DNA from: Bradyrhizobium sp. C9
GTDB taxonomy: Bacteria; Pseudomonadota; Alphaproteobacteria; Rhizobiales; Xanthobacteraceae
Length of the DNA: 61,838 bases
NCBI RefSeq assembly: GCF_002532045.1
Contig: NZ_NWTG01000036.1
Span: 1 to 61,838 of the forward strand
Direction of reading: 5' to 3'
Part shown: in pieces, positions 24,761-34,172 of the stretch
How the letters are laid out: each line of letters starts with the position of its first letter
How positions within the stretch are numbered: the stretch's first letter is position 1
Notes under the pieces: generated by a model
The model's database searches: none
Seen by the model: the letters and a program-made list of their open reading frames with translations, nothing else
What the model was told of the DNA's origin: nothing
Position numbers and translations under genes: made by a program

Positions 24761-27028
24761 TCAGCTCAACCCCATCACGATCTCCTCGATCTTGATCGGG
24801 AAATTCCGCACCCGGATGCCGGTGGCGTGGAAGACGGCGTTGGCGACGGCGCCGGCGCTGCCGGTGATGCCGATCTCGCCGACACCCTTGATGCCGAGCG
24901 GGTTGACGTGCGGATCGTGCTCGTCGACCGTGATGACATCCATCGGCGGCACGTCGGCATTCACGGGCACATGGTATTCGGCGAGGTTCGCATTGAGGAT
25001 GCGGCCCGAACGATGGTCCATCACCGCCTCCTCGTGCAGCGCGAAGGAGAGGCCCCAGATCATGCCGCCGTAGAGCTGGCTCTGCACCATCAACGGATTG
25101 ATGATGCGCCCCGCAGCGAACGCGCCGACCAGCCGCGTGGCACGGATCTGGCCGAGCTCCGGATCGACCTTGACCTCGGCAAATACGGCGCCATGCGCGT
25201 GCATCGCATATTGCGACTGCGCCGCCGCATCGGCTGCGCCGCTGCCGGTGGCGTCGACCTCGGCGAGGCCGGCGCGCGCCAGGATGTCGGCATAGCCTTC
25301 GCTGCGCGCATCGTCGTCGCGGCGATGCAACCGCCCGGCCCGCGCAACGACGCCGGCATTGCCGGCGCCGAACAGCGGCGAGCGCTGGTCCGAGGTCGCG
25401 AGCTCGGCGAGCTTGGCGATCACGGCAGCGCCTGCGTTGTGGATCGCGGCGCCGACGGTTGCGGTATGCCCCGAGCCGCCGGCGATGCCGGCATCGGGCA
25501 GATCGGAGCTGCCGGAGCGGAACGTCAGCTGGTCGAAATCGAGACCGAGCGAGTCGGCCGAGATCTGCGCCAGCGCGGTCCAGGCACCCTGCCCCATGTC
25601 GTGCGCGCCGGTCTCCATCACGCCCTTGCCATCGGCACGGATCACCGCGCGCGCATTGCCCTGGAACATGATGGCGGGGAAGGTCGCGGTACCGACGCCC
25701 CAGCCGACCAGAAAGCCGTTCTCGTCGCGCATCTGCTTCGGCTGCAACGGACGTCCCGCCCAGCCGAACCGTTCAGCGGCTTTGGCGTAGCACTGGCGCA
25801 GCGCCTTGGAGGAGAACGGCTTGCCGGTGGTCGGCTCGACCTCGGCGTAGTTCTTCAGCCGAAACTCCAAGGGATCGATGCCGCAGGCGAACGCCGCCTC
25901 GTCGATCGCGCTTTCCAGCACGATCGATCCGGTGGCCTCGCCCGGCGCGCGCATGAACAGCGGCGTGCCGGTGTCGACGCGCACCGCCTCATGCGCGGTG
26001 CGGATCGCAGGGCTGGCATAGAGCGTGTGCGAGGCGTCGGCTGCCGGCTCGTAGAAATCGTCGAAGCTCGACGTGGTGACGCGCGCCTCATGATTGATCA
26101 CGGTGAGCGCGCCGGACTCGTCGGTGCCGATCCGGATGCGCTGGCGGGTCGGCGGACGATGGCCGACCGGGCCATACATCTGGCTGCGCCGCAGCACCAG
26201 CTTGACCGGACGGCCGATCAGCTTGGCGGCCATGATGCCGAGCACCTGCGGTCCGGAGATCAGCCCCTTGGAGCCGAAGCCGCCGCCGAGGAACGGGCTG
26301 TTGATGTGGATATTCGCGGGCGGGATGCCGAACAGCCCGGCGATGCGCATCTGCGCGAACCCCATGCCCTGGCTCGGCGTGTCGATGAACAGGCGGTCGC
26401 CGTCCCACACCGCGACGATCGCATGCGGCTCCATCGCGTTGTGATATTGCGCCGGCGTCTGGTAGGTCGAATCCGTCAGCTTCGCGGCCGCAGCCATGCC
26501 GGCATCGATATCGCCATGGCGGACTTCGGCGGGGTTGCCGATCCCGACCACGGGCGGCGCATAGGCCTCGCCGGCGTCGAGGCCGACGCGCGCGATCTCG
26601 ACCTGATAGCGCGGCGACAGCAGCGCCGCGCCTTCGGTCGCGGCCTCCAGCGTCTCGGCGATCACGACGGCGACGGCCTGGTTGGCGTAGCGCACCTCGT
26701 CGCTCTGCAACAGCTCCATGCGGAACGCGAACGGGTTGCCCTTGGCGTCGGGGTCTTCGGCAAGTTCAGGCTTGTGCGCCGGCGTCATCACGTCGATGAC
26801 GCCGGGATGGCGCCTGGCGGCGGCGACGTCGAGCGCGGTGACACGGCCGCGCGCGATGCAGCTGGTCGCGATCACGGCATAGACCATGCCGGGCGGATGA
26901 TTGTCGGCGGCATAGCGCGCCTTGCCGGTGACCTTCAGCACGCCGTCGGTGCGGGTCATCGGCTGGCCGATGTTCGAGCCATGCCTGATATGAGCGGGGT
27001 CGCGGGTCAGACTGAGTTCAACCGTCAT
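24761..27028 (-). CDS. paoC: Molybdopterin-binding subunit of PaoABC-like aldehyde oxidoreductase
   Basis: A 755-residue xanthine-oxidase-family large subunit. Seen are the FGSKGLI-type glycine loop in PFLGGGFGSKGL, molybdopterin contacts such as GAHDMGQGAWTALAQ and GGSGHTATVGAA, and the active-site Glu in GIKGVGEIGITG near the C terminus. It oxidises aldehydes or N-heterocycles by hydroxylation with water. It is third in the operon FeS-FAD-Moco, the PaoABC (YagTSR) order. The symbol is by resemblance. No XdhC/PaoD cofactor-insertion gene is present in the window. Confidence 0.87.
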   Translation of the reverse strand: MTVELSLTRDPAHIRHGSNIGQPMTRTDGVLKVTGKARYAADNHPPGMVYAVIATSCIARGRVTALDVAAARRHPGVIDVMTPAHKPELAEDPDAKGNPFAFRMELLQSDEVRYANQAVAVVIAETLEAATEGAALLSPRYQVEIARVGLDAGEAYAPPVVGIGNPAEVRHGDIDAGMAAAAKLTDSTYQTPAQYHNAMEPHAIVAVWDGDRLFIDTPSQGMGFAQMRIAGLFGIPPANIHINSPFLGGGFGSKGLISGPQVLGIMAAKLIGRPVKLVLRRSQMYGPVGHRPPTRQRIRIGTDESGALTVINHEARVTTSSFDDFYEPAADASHTLYASPAIRTAHEAVRVDTGTPLFMRAPGEATGSIVLESAIDEAAFACGIDPLEFRLKNYAEVEPTTGKPFSSKALRQCYAKAAERFGWAGRPLQPKQMRDENGFLVGWGVGTATFPAIMFQGNARAVIRADGKGVMETGAHDMGQGAWTALAQISADSLGLDFDQLTFRSGSSDLPDAGIAGGSGHTATVGAAIHNAGAAVIAKLAELATSDQRSPLFGAGNAGVVARAGRLHRRDDDARSEGYADILARAGLAEVDATGSGAADAAAQSQYAMHAHGAVFAEVKVDPELGQIRATRLVGAFAAGRIINPLMVQSQLYGGMIWGLSFALHEEAVMDHRSGRILNANLAEYHVPVNADVPPMDVITVDEHDPHVNPLGIKGVGEIGITGSAGAVANAVFHATGIRVRNFPIKIEEIVMGLS

Positions 27029-27031
27029 GCG

Positions 27032-28074
27032 TTACGCTCCTGCAACGGACGAGAAGGGAGAGCCGGGCAGCGCGGGAATCCGGTCCGGCGTGCCTGCGGC
27101 AGCAAGGGTGAGCGCGCGCACGAGGATGCGTTGCGCGAGCTCGATCTTGAAGGCGTTGTCGCCGGACGGTTTTGCGCCGGCGAGCGCGGCGCGTGCCGCC
27201 TCGCGATAGGCCGCAGCATCGGGCGCGGCGCCTGCGAGCACCTGCTCGGCCTCGCGCGCCCGCCACGGCTTTGCCGCGACGCCGCCGAGCGCGAGCCGCG
27301 CCTCGCGGATCTTGCCGTCCACGATGCGCAAGGCCGCTGCGGCCGAGACCACGGCGAAGGCATAGGATGTCCGCTCGCGCACCTTGATGTAGCGGGCATG
27401 CCTGGCAAAACCTTGCGCCTCGGACGGCAGGCGGAGTGCAACGATCAGGTCGCCGCGCTCCAGCGCGGTCTCGCGCTCCGGCGTCTCGCCGGGCAGCCGA
27501 TGCAGCGCCTCGAGCGGCAGCTCGCGCCGGCCGCCCTTGCCCTCGATCTCGACGATGGCATCAAGCGCGACCAACGGCACACAGAAGTCCGACGGATGGG
27601 TCGCGATGCAGCCCTCGCTCCAGCCGAGCACCGCGTGCAGACGATTCTCGCCTTTGAGCGCGTCGCAGCCGGCGCCCGGCCAGCGCCGATTGCAGGCGCT
27701 GCCAGCGTCGTAGAAATAGGCGCAGCGCGTCCGCTGCATCAGATTGCCGCCGACGGTCGCGGCATTGCGCAGTTGCGCGGATGCGCCCGACAGCAACGCC
27801 TCGGCGACCGCGGGATAGTTGCGCGCGAACTCGGCGTCATGCGCGAGATCGGCGTTGCGCACCAGCGCGCCGATGCGCAGGCTACCGTCGGCGAGATGCT
27901 CGATGCGATCGAGCCCGGGCAGCCGCGTGACGTCGACGAGGCGGCTCGGCCGGCTGACGCCGCCTTTCATCAGGTCGAGCAGATTGGTGCCGGAGGCGAG
28001 ATAGCTCGCGCCCTTCTCGGAGCCCGCCGCGATCGCATCCGCGACGCTGGCCGGCCTGACATAATCGAAGTTCA

Positions 28075-28078
<4 letters not shown>
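27032..28078 (-). CDS. paoB: FAD-binding subunit of PaoABC-like aldehyde oxidoreductase
   Basis: A 348-residue CO-dehydrogenase-flavoprotein-like subunit with the FAD loops ASGTNLLDLMKGG and TVGGNLMQRTRC. It carries the PaoB-specific insertion with four cysteines (C119, C129, C138, C157 in RTRCAYFYD, ACNRRWPGAGC and SEGCIATHPSD) that in E. coli PaoB hold an extra [4Fe-4S] cluster, which identifies the subtype. The start overlaps the stop of the iron-sulfur subunit gene as ATGATGA; either of two adjacent Met codons may be used. Confidence 0.88.
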
Positions 28079-28572
<494 letters not shown>

Positions 28573-28681
28573 GCAAGGCGCTCCGATCCGTGTATGGTCG
28601 GGTTGAATCGAGGCAACGCGAACCCGTGGCCGCCGATGCATGATCGGCGCGCCTTGTCAGGCCCGGTGCTGGTCGCCATAT

Positions 28682-28698
28682 ACGGAGGCATCCTCCGT
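28682..28698. promoter_or_regulatory. Inverted repeat, probable TetR operator
   Basis: ACGGAGG-cat-CCTCCGT is a perfect 7-bp-arm dyad 29 bp before the TetR start and 110 bp before the aldehyde oxidoreductase operon. Position and symmetry suit autoregulation plus control of the divergent operon. Confidence 0.6.
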
Positions 28699-28726
28699 TT
28701 ACAAGGGAGGGTAAAAAGAAAAAGGA

Positions 28727-29371
28727 ATGACCACCTCATCACCAGAAATTGTCCGCAAGCCGCGCGCCGATGCCGTGCGCAACCGCGAGCGCGTGCTGGA
28801 AGCGGCCAAGGCCGTGTTCTCGGCCGGCGGCAGCGAGGCGAGCCTGGAGGCCGTCGCGCGCCATGCCGGCGTCGGCATCGGCACGCTGTATCGCCACTTC
28901 CCGACCCGCCAGGCGTTGTACGAGGCGGTCTATCGCCGCGAGGTTGAGCAGCTGGGCGATCTTGCCGAGCAATTGCAATGCGCGCCCGAGCCGGTCGAGG
29001 CGCTGCGGCGCTGGCTGCGCGCCAATGTTGAATTCGTCGCCACCAAGAAGGGCATGGTCGCCGCGCTCGCGCTGGTCGCGCACGGCTCGACCGAGCTGCA
29101 CGCCTATTCGTTCGATCGCCTCACCAAGGCGATCGGCACCCTGCTGGCGCGCGCCGTCGCCGCCGGCGCGATCCGCGACGACATCAGCGCCGAGGACGTG
29201 CTGCGCGCGCTGATCGGCATGTGCTACATGCACGACCAGCCGGGCTGGCAGACCACGGCGCTGCGGCTCCTGGATGTGTTCGTGGATGGCTTGCGCGTGC
29301 ACCCGACCGGTGCAGCGGCATCCGCAGCAAAGCCGGCAAAGAAGAAGGTAAGCGGGCCGCGTTCGCCGTAG
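28727..29371 (+). CDS. TetR-family regulator
   Basis: A 214-residue protein with an N-terminal TetR helix-turn-helix (about 22-66: ASLEAVARHAGVGIGTLYRH) and a helical ligand domain. The tail is Ala/Lys-rich (AKPAKKKVSG). The ATG follows AAGGA. It diverges from the PaoABC-like operon across a region with a matching dyad, so it most likely represses that operon until an aldehyde or related ligand binds. The RND pump gene downstream is also within reach. Confidence 0.9.
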   Translation: MTTSSPEIVRKPRADAVRNRERVLEAAKAVFSAGGSEASLEAVARHAGVGIGTLYRHFPTRQALYEAVYRREVEQLGDLAEQLQCAPEPVEALRRWLRANVEFVATKKGMVAALALVAHGSTELHAYSFDRLTKAIGTLLARAVAAGAIRDDISAEDVLRALIGMCYMHDQPGWQTTALRLLDVFVDGLRVHPTGAAASAAKPAKKKVSGPRSP

Positions 29372-29377
29372 CTGCCG

Positions 29378-29404
29378 CAGATATATCGTAATCAGATATA
29401 TTCG
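29378..29404. promoter_or_regulatory. Direct repeat CAGATATAT upstream of the RND gene
   Basis: CAGATATATCG (29378-29388) and CAGATATATTCG (29393-29404) are repeated with a 15-bp period in otherwise GC-rich DNA. This may be a promoter or regulator site. The rest of 29372-29646 shows no recognisable gene and no trace of an adaptor-protein gene. Confidence 0.35.
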
Positions 29405-29646
29405 GCGCGGAAGACCTGTTTTGGGCGCGGATTCCGGCCATTGAACGAAGGTCGAATGGGCGATGCGGCGTTTCCATTCGCGCGCCGTCCCCGGGAGTGA
29501 GTATGCTGGCAAAAAACAGGTAGACGCGAACTCCGCGATCTGCCGATTGGCCATGGCGAGGAAACGCGCGTTCGCGCTCGAGCTTTTCGAGGACGACTCC
29601 CGGCATTCGGGAAAAGATGCGCCTGCCGTTCATTTGGATTGCAGAA

Positions 29647-32600
29647 ATGAACGAGAGCATCTCATCTCCGTTTATCCGCTACCCTATTGGCACCTCGCTG
29701 CTGATGGCCGGCATTCTGTTCGTCGGCATCGTGGCCTATCCGCTGCTGCCGGTCGCGCCGCTGCCGCAGGTCGACTTTCCGACCATCCAGATCTCGGCAA
29801 GCCTGCCCGGCGCCAGCCCCGAAACCATGGCCTCCTCGGTGGCGCAGCCGCTGGAGCGGCAGTTCGCGCAGATTCCCGGCATTGCGCAGATGACCTCGAC
29901 GAGCTCGCTCGGGTCAACCGCGGTCACCATCCAGTTCGACCTGAACCGCAACATCGACGGCGCCGCCAACGACATCCAGGCCGCGATCAACGCCGCCGGC
30001 GGCCAGCTGCCGAAGAACCTGCCGTCGCCGCCGACCTATCGCAAGGTCAACCCGGCGGACTCGCCGATCCTGCTGCTGTCGGCGACCTCCGACACCCTGC
30101 CGCTGATCCGGGTGAGCGATGCGGTCGACGCCCAGCTCGGGCAACAGATCAGCCAGATTTCCGGCGTCGCCCAGGTGTTCATCGGCGGCCAGCAGAAGCC
30201 CGCGATCCGCGTGCAGATCGATCCCGCGAAACTGGTCGCCAAGGGGCTCTCGCTGGAAGATATCCGCAGCCAGATCGCCATCACGACGGTCGACAGCCCG
30301 AAGGGCAACATCGACGGTGCCAGCCGCGCCTACACGATCTACGCCAACGATCAGCTGCCGGATGCCAACGACTGGAATGACGTCATTGTCGCCTACCGCA
30401 ACGGCGGCCCGTTGCGGATTCGCGACATCGGCCGGGCCATCGCCGGGCCGGAAGACATGAAGCAGGCCGCCTGGGCGGACGGCAAGCGCGGCGTGTTTCT
30501 CGTCATCTTCAAGCAGCCCGGCGCCAACGTCATCGGCACGGTCGACCGGATCAAGGCGCAGCTTCCGAGACTGATTGCCGCGATTCCGCCCGCCATCAAG
30601 ATCAAGATCATCAGCGACCGGACACTGACCATCCGCGCCGCCGTCGAGGACGTGCAGATCACGCTGCTGATCACCATCGTTCTGGTCGTCATGGTGATCT
30701 TCGTCTTCCTGCGCAGCTTCTGGGCCACGGTGATTCCCGCCGTCACCGTACCGCTCGCGCTGCTCGGCGCCTGCGCGCTGATGTGGGTGTTCGGCTATAC
30801 GCTCGACAATCTGTCGCTGATGGCGCTGACGATTGCGGTCGGCTTCGTGGTCGACGACGCCATCGTCATGCTGGAAAACATCACGCGCTACGTCGAGCAG
30901 GGCGAGCGGCCGCTTGCCGCGGCGCTGCGGGGCGCCGGCGAGATCGGGTTCACGATCCTGTCGATCAGCATTTCGCTGGTCGCGGTGCTGATCCCGCTGT
31001 TGTTGATGGGGGGCGTCATCGGCCGGCTGTTCCGCGAGTTTGCGGTGACCCTCGCGATGGCGATCTTCGTCTCGCTGGTGGTGTCGCTGACGCTGACGCC
31101 GATGATGGCATCGCGCTTCCTGCGCGCGCATGGCGAAACCAGGCACGGCCGGCTCTACCAATGGAGCGAGGCGGCATTCGACCGGATGCTGCGTGGCTAT
31201 GAGCGCGGCCTCGACCTGGCGCTCGGCTGGAGCCGGACCACGCTGTGCGTCTTCTTTGCGACGTTGGCACTGTCGGTCTATCTGTTCGTGATCATTCCCA
31301 AGGGATTCTTCCCGCAACAGGACAACGGCTTCCTGAACGCGGTGTCGGAGATGGCCCAGGACATCTCGTTTGCCGACATGAAGCAGCATCAGGAAGAACT
31401 CAGCCGGATCGTCCGGGCCGATCCCGCGGTCGACAGCATGGCCGAGTTCATCGGCGGCGGCGGCACCGCGCTGAATTCGGGCCGCATGTACATCACGCTG
31501 AAGCCGCACGAGAAGCGCGACGCGGACGCGCAACAGATCATCGCGCGGCTGCGGCCGAAGCTCGAGGCGGTCGAGGGAGCACGCCTCTACATGCAGGCGT
31601 CGCAAGACGTCCGGCTCGGCGGCCGCGCCACCCGGACGCAGTTCGAATACACGCTGCAGGATGCGAACCTCGCCGAGCTGAACCAATGGGCACCGAAGAT
31701 CCTGGCCAGCATGAAGACGCTGCCCCAACTGCGCGACGTCGCCACCGATCAGCAGACCGAGGGGACGACGGTGACGATGACCATCGATCGCGACACCGCG
31801 TCGCGCTACGGCATCCAGCCGCAACTGATCGACGACACGCTGTATGACGCATTCGGCCAGCGCCAGGTGACCCAATACTTCACCCAGCTCAACAGCTATC
31901 ACGTCATCCTGGAGATCCTGCCCGAACTGCAGGGCAAGCTCGACACGCTCAACAAGCTCTACATCAAGTCGCCGACGACGGGCGACGAAGTGCCGCTCTC
32001 GGTGTTCTGCAAGTGGACGACGGTTCCGGTGCGTCCGCTCGCGATCGCCCACCAGGGGCAGTTTCCTGCGACCACGATCAGCTTCAACTTGGCGCAGGGC
32101 GTGGCGCTCGGCCAGGCCACAGATGCGATCCAGGACGCGGTGGCCAATCTAGGCGCCCCGGCCACGCTCAGTTCGAGCTTCCAGGGCACCGCGCAGGCGT
32201 TCCAGCAATCACTGAGCTCGGTGCCGCTGCTGATCCTGGCCGCGCTGGTCGTGGTCTATCTGATCCTCGGCATGCTCTATGAAAGCTACATCCATCCGCT
32301 CACGATCCTGTCCACCCTGCCATCGGCCGGCGTCGGTGCGTTGGCGATCCTGATGGCGTTCGGGTTCGATTTCAGCCTGATCGCGCTGATCGGCATCATC
32401 CTCCTGATCGGGATCGTGAAGAAGAACGGCATCATGATGGTCGACTTCGCGATCGCCGCCGAACGCGAGGAGCATCTGTCGCCCCGCGCATCGATCCGGA
32501 AAGCGGCGCTCCTGCGTTTCCGCCCGATCATGATGACGACGATGGCCGCCTTGCTCGGCGGCGTGCCGCTGATGCTGGGCACCGGAACGGGATCTGAAAT

Positions 32601-32778
32601 CCGTCAGCCACTCGGCTATGCGATGGTCGGCGGCCTGATCGTGAGCCAGGCGCTGACGCTGTTCACGACGCCGGTCGTGTATCTCTATCTCGACAGATTC
32701 TCGAACGCGCTCTCGAATTGGACGGCGACGAAGCCGCCCGACGAAGTCGAACCGTCCGTGAAGAACGCCGCCGAATAG
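29647..32778 (+). CDS. RND multidrug efflux permease (MdtB/MdtC-like)
   Basis: A 1043-residue inner-membrane transporter of the AcrB/MdtC family. It has TM1 near the N terminus, a first periplasmic loop, the TM4 proton-relay motif VGFVVDDAIVMLENI with the paired Asp, a second loop starting after FFPQQDNGF, and the C-terminal membrane block including VKKNGIMMVDFA and RFRPIMMTTMAALLG. It exports lipophilic compounds using the proton gradient. The start may be ATG 29647, or ATG 29617 ten codons earlier, which has GGGAA before it. Such pumps need a membrane-fusion protein; none is adjacent, so it must borrow one. Confidence 0.92.
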   Translation: MNESISSPFIRYPIGTSLLMAGILFVGIVAYPLLPVAPLPQVDFPTIQISASLPGASPETMASSVAQPLERQFAQIPGIAQMTSTSSLGSTAVTIQFDLNRNIDGAANDIQAAINAAGGQLPKNLPSPPTYRKVNPADSPILLLSATSDTLPLIRVSDAVDAQLGQQISQISGVAQVFIGGQQKPAIRVQIDPAKLVAKGLSLEDIRSQIAITTVDSPKGNIDGASRAYTIYANDQLPDANDWNDVIVAYRNGGPLRIRDIGRAIAGPEDMKQAAWADGKRGVFLVIFKQPGANVIGTVDRIKAQLPRLIAAIPPAIKIKIISDRTLTIRAAVEDVQITLLITIVLVVMVIFVFLRSFWATVIPAVTVPLALLGACALMWVFGYTLDNLSLMALTIAVGFVVDDAIVMLENITRYVEQGERPLAAALRGAGEIGFTILSISISLVAVLIPLLLMGGVIGRLFREFAVTLAMAIFVSLVVSLTLTPMMASRFLRAHGETRHGRLYQWSEAAFDRMLRGYERGLDLALGWSRTTLCVFFATLALSVYLFVIIPKGFFPQQDNGFLNAVSEMAQDISFADMKQHQEELSRIVRADPAVDSMAEFIGGGGTALNSGRMYITLKPHEKRDADAQQIIARLRPKLEAVEGARLYMQASQDVRLGGRATRTQFEYTLQDANLAELNQWAPKILASMKTLPQLRDVATDQQTEGTTVTMTIDRDTASRYGIQPQLIDDTLYDAFGQRQVTQYFTQLNSYHVILEILPELQGKLDTLNKLYIKSPTTGDEVPLSVFCKWTTVPVRPLAIAHQGQFPATTISFNLAQGVALGQATDAIQDAVANLGAPATLSSSFQGTAQAFQQSLSSVPLLILAALVVVYLILGMLYESYIHPLTILSTLPSAGVGALAILMAFGFDFSLIALIGIILLIGIVKKNGIMMVDFAIAAEREEHLSPRASIRKAALLRFRPIMMTTMAALLGGVPLMLGTGTGSEIRQPLGYAMVGGLIVSQALTLFTTPVVYLYLDRFSNALSNWTATKPPDEVEPSVKNAAE

Positions 32779-32800
32779 CCATTCGCGTGCGAGACGCGAC

Positions 32801-34066
32801 TTACCCGAAGCGGTGATCGTAGCGGTTGATCGACAGCTCCTTGGTATCGATCTCGGGCTTCTTGCCGGAGAGCATGTCGGCCAGCACCCGACCCGAGCCG
32901 CAGGCCATGGTCCAGCCGAGCGTGCCGTGGCCGGTGTTGAGGTGCAGATTGGCAAACCGCGTCGCGCCGATCACCGGCGGGCCGTCCGGCGTCATCGGGC
33001 GCAGGCCGCACCAGAAGGTCGCCTTGGCAAGGTCGCCTCCGCGCGGAAACAGATCGGTCAGCGAATGGTCCAGCGTCGCGCGGCGCGCGTCGTAGAGCTT
33101 GGTCGAATAGCCCGAGATCTCGGCGGTGCCGCCGACCCGGATGCGATCGCCGAGCCGGGTGATCGCGACCTTGTAGCTCTCGTCCATCACGGTGGATTCC
33201 GGCGCGCCGGATGCGTCCTTGATCGGGACCGTGATCGAATAGCCCTTCACCGGATAGACCGGCAGCGAGATGCCGAGCGGCCGCACCAGGTGCGGCGAGT
33301 AGCTGCCGAGCGCCAGCACATAGGCATCGGCCTGCATCAGGCCGGCGCTGGTCGCAACGCCGGTGATGCGGGTGGTGTCCGCGTTCAGGCCGTCGATGCC
33401 GACATTGAAGTTGAAGCGCACGCCGATCTTCTCGGCTTCCAGCGCCAGCGCCTGCGTGAACATGTGGCAGTCGCCGGTCTCGTCATGCGGCAACCGCAGT
33501 CCGCCGGCGAATTTCTGCTTCACGCCGGCCAGCGCCGGCTCCGCCTTGATGCAGCCGTCGCGGTCGAGCACCTCGAAGGGCACGCCATATTGCTTCAGCA
33601 CGGCGATGTCGTCGCCGGTGTGGTCGAGCTGGGCCTGCTCACGAAACAGCTGCAACGTACCTTTCGCGCGCTCGTCGTATTTGATGCCGATCTCACTGCG
33701 CAGCGCCTGCAGGCAATCGCGGCTGTATTCCGCGATCGGGATCATCCGGCTCTTGTTCACCGCGTAGCGCGACGTGGTGCAGTTGCGCAGCATCTTCAAG
33801 AGCCAGAGCCACATCACGGGATCGAGCTTCGGGCGGATCACCAGCGGGCCGTGCTTCATCAGAAGCCACTTCACCGCCTTGACAGGCACGCCGGGTCCGG
33901 CCCAGGGCGACGAATAGCCGGGTGATACCTCGCCGGCATTGGCAAAGGAGGTTTCGAGCGCAGGCTTCGGCTGGCGGTCGATCACCGTCACCTCGTGGCC
34001 GGCACGTGCAAGATAATAGGCCGAGGTGACGCCGATCACGCCACTGCCGAGAACAAGGACCTTCAC
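32801..34066 (-). CDS. dadA: D-amino-acid dehydrogenase small subunit, DadA-like
   Basis: A 421-residue DAO-family flavoenzyme. The N-terminal FAD motif VLGSGVIGVTSAYYLARAGH is followed by ETSFANAGEVSPGYSSPWAGPG, which is characteristic of DadA, and the C-terminal FAD contact is LHLNTGHGTLGWTMACGSGR. It deaminates D-amino acids to keto acids and passes electrons to the respiratory chain at the inner membrane. It lies downstream of the omega-aminotransferase on the same strand, with a hairpin between. No alanine racemase gene is adjacent. Confidence 0.92.
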   Translation of the reverse strand: MKVLVLGSGVIGVTSAYYLARAGHEVTVIDRQPKPALETSFANAGEVSPGYSSPWAGPGVPVKAVKWLLMKHGPLVIRPKLDPVMWLWLLKMLRNCTTSRYAVNKSRMIPIAEYSRDCLQALRSEIGIKYDERAKGTLQLFREQAQLDHTGDDIAVLKQYGVPFEVLDRDGCIKAEPALAGVKQKFAGGLRLPHDETGDCHMFTQALALEAEKIGVRFNFNVGIDGLNADTTRITGVATSAGLMQADAYVLALGSYSPHLVRPLGISLPVYPVKGYSITVPIKDASGAPESTVMDESYKVAITRLGDRIRVGGTAEISGYSTKLYDARRATLDHSLTDLFPRGGDLAKATFWCGLRPMTPDGPPVIGATRFANLHLNTGHGTLGWTMACGSGRVLADMLSGKKPEIDTKELSINRYDHRFG

Positions 34067-34146
34067 TTTTCCTCACATCCTGCAGCGAAAATGCAATCGC
34101 CGCTGCGAAACCACTCTGCTTCGCAACGGCGACAGCAATTTGTAGA

Positions 34147-34167
34147 GCTAGCTAAAGTTCAGCTAGC
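34147..34167. terminator. Hairpin between aminotransferase and dadA
   Basis: GCTAGCT-aaagttc-AGCTAGC has 7-bp perfect arms in the 106-bp gap between the two leftward genes. It could weaken read-through from the aminotransferase gene or be a regulator site for dadA. Confidence 0.4.
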
Positions 34168-34172
34168 AATTA

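Noticed and set aside
29914..32052. A 712-codon open frame on the minus strand
   Set aside because: Antisense to the RND pump gene, which is certain from its motifs.
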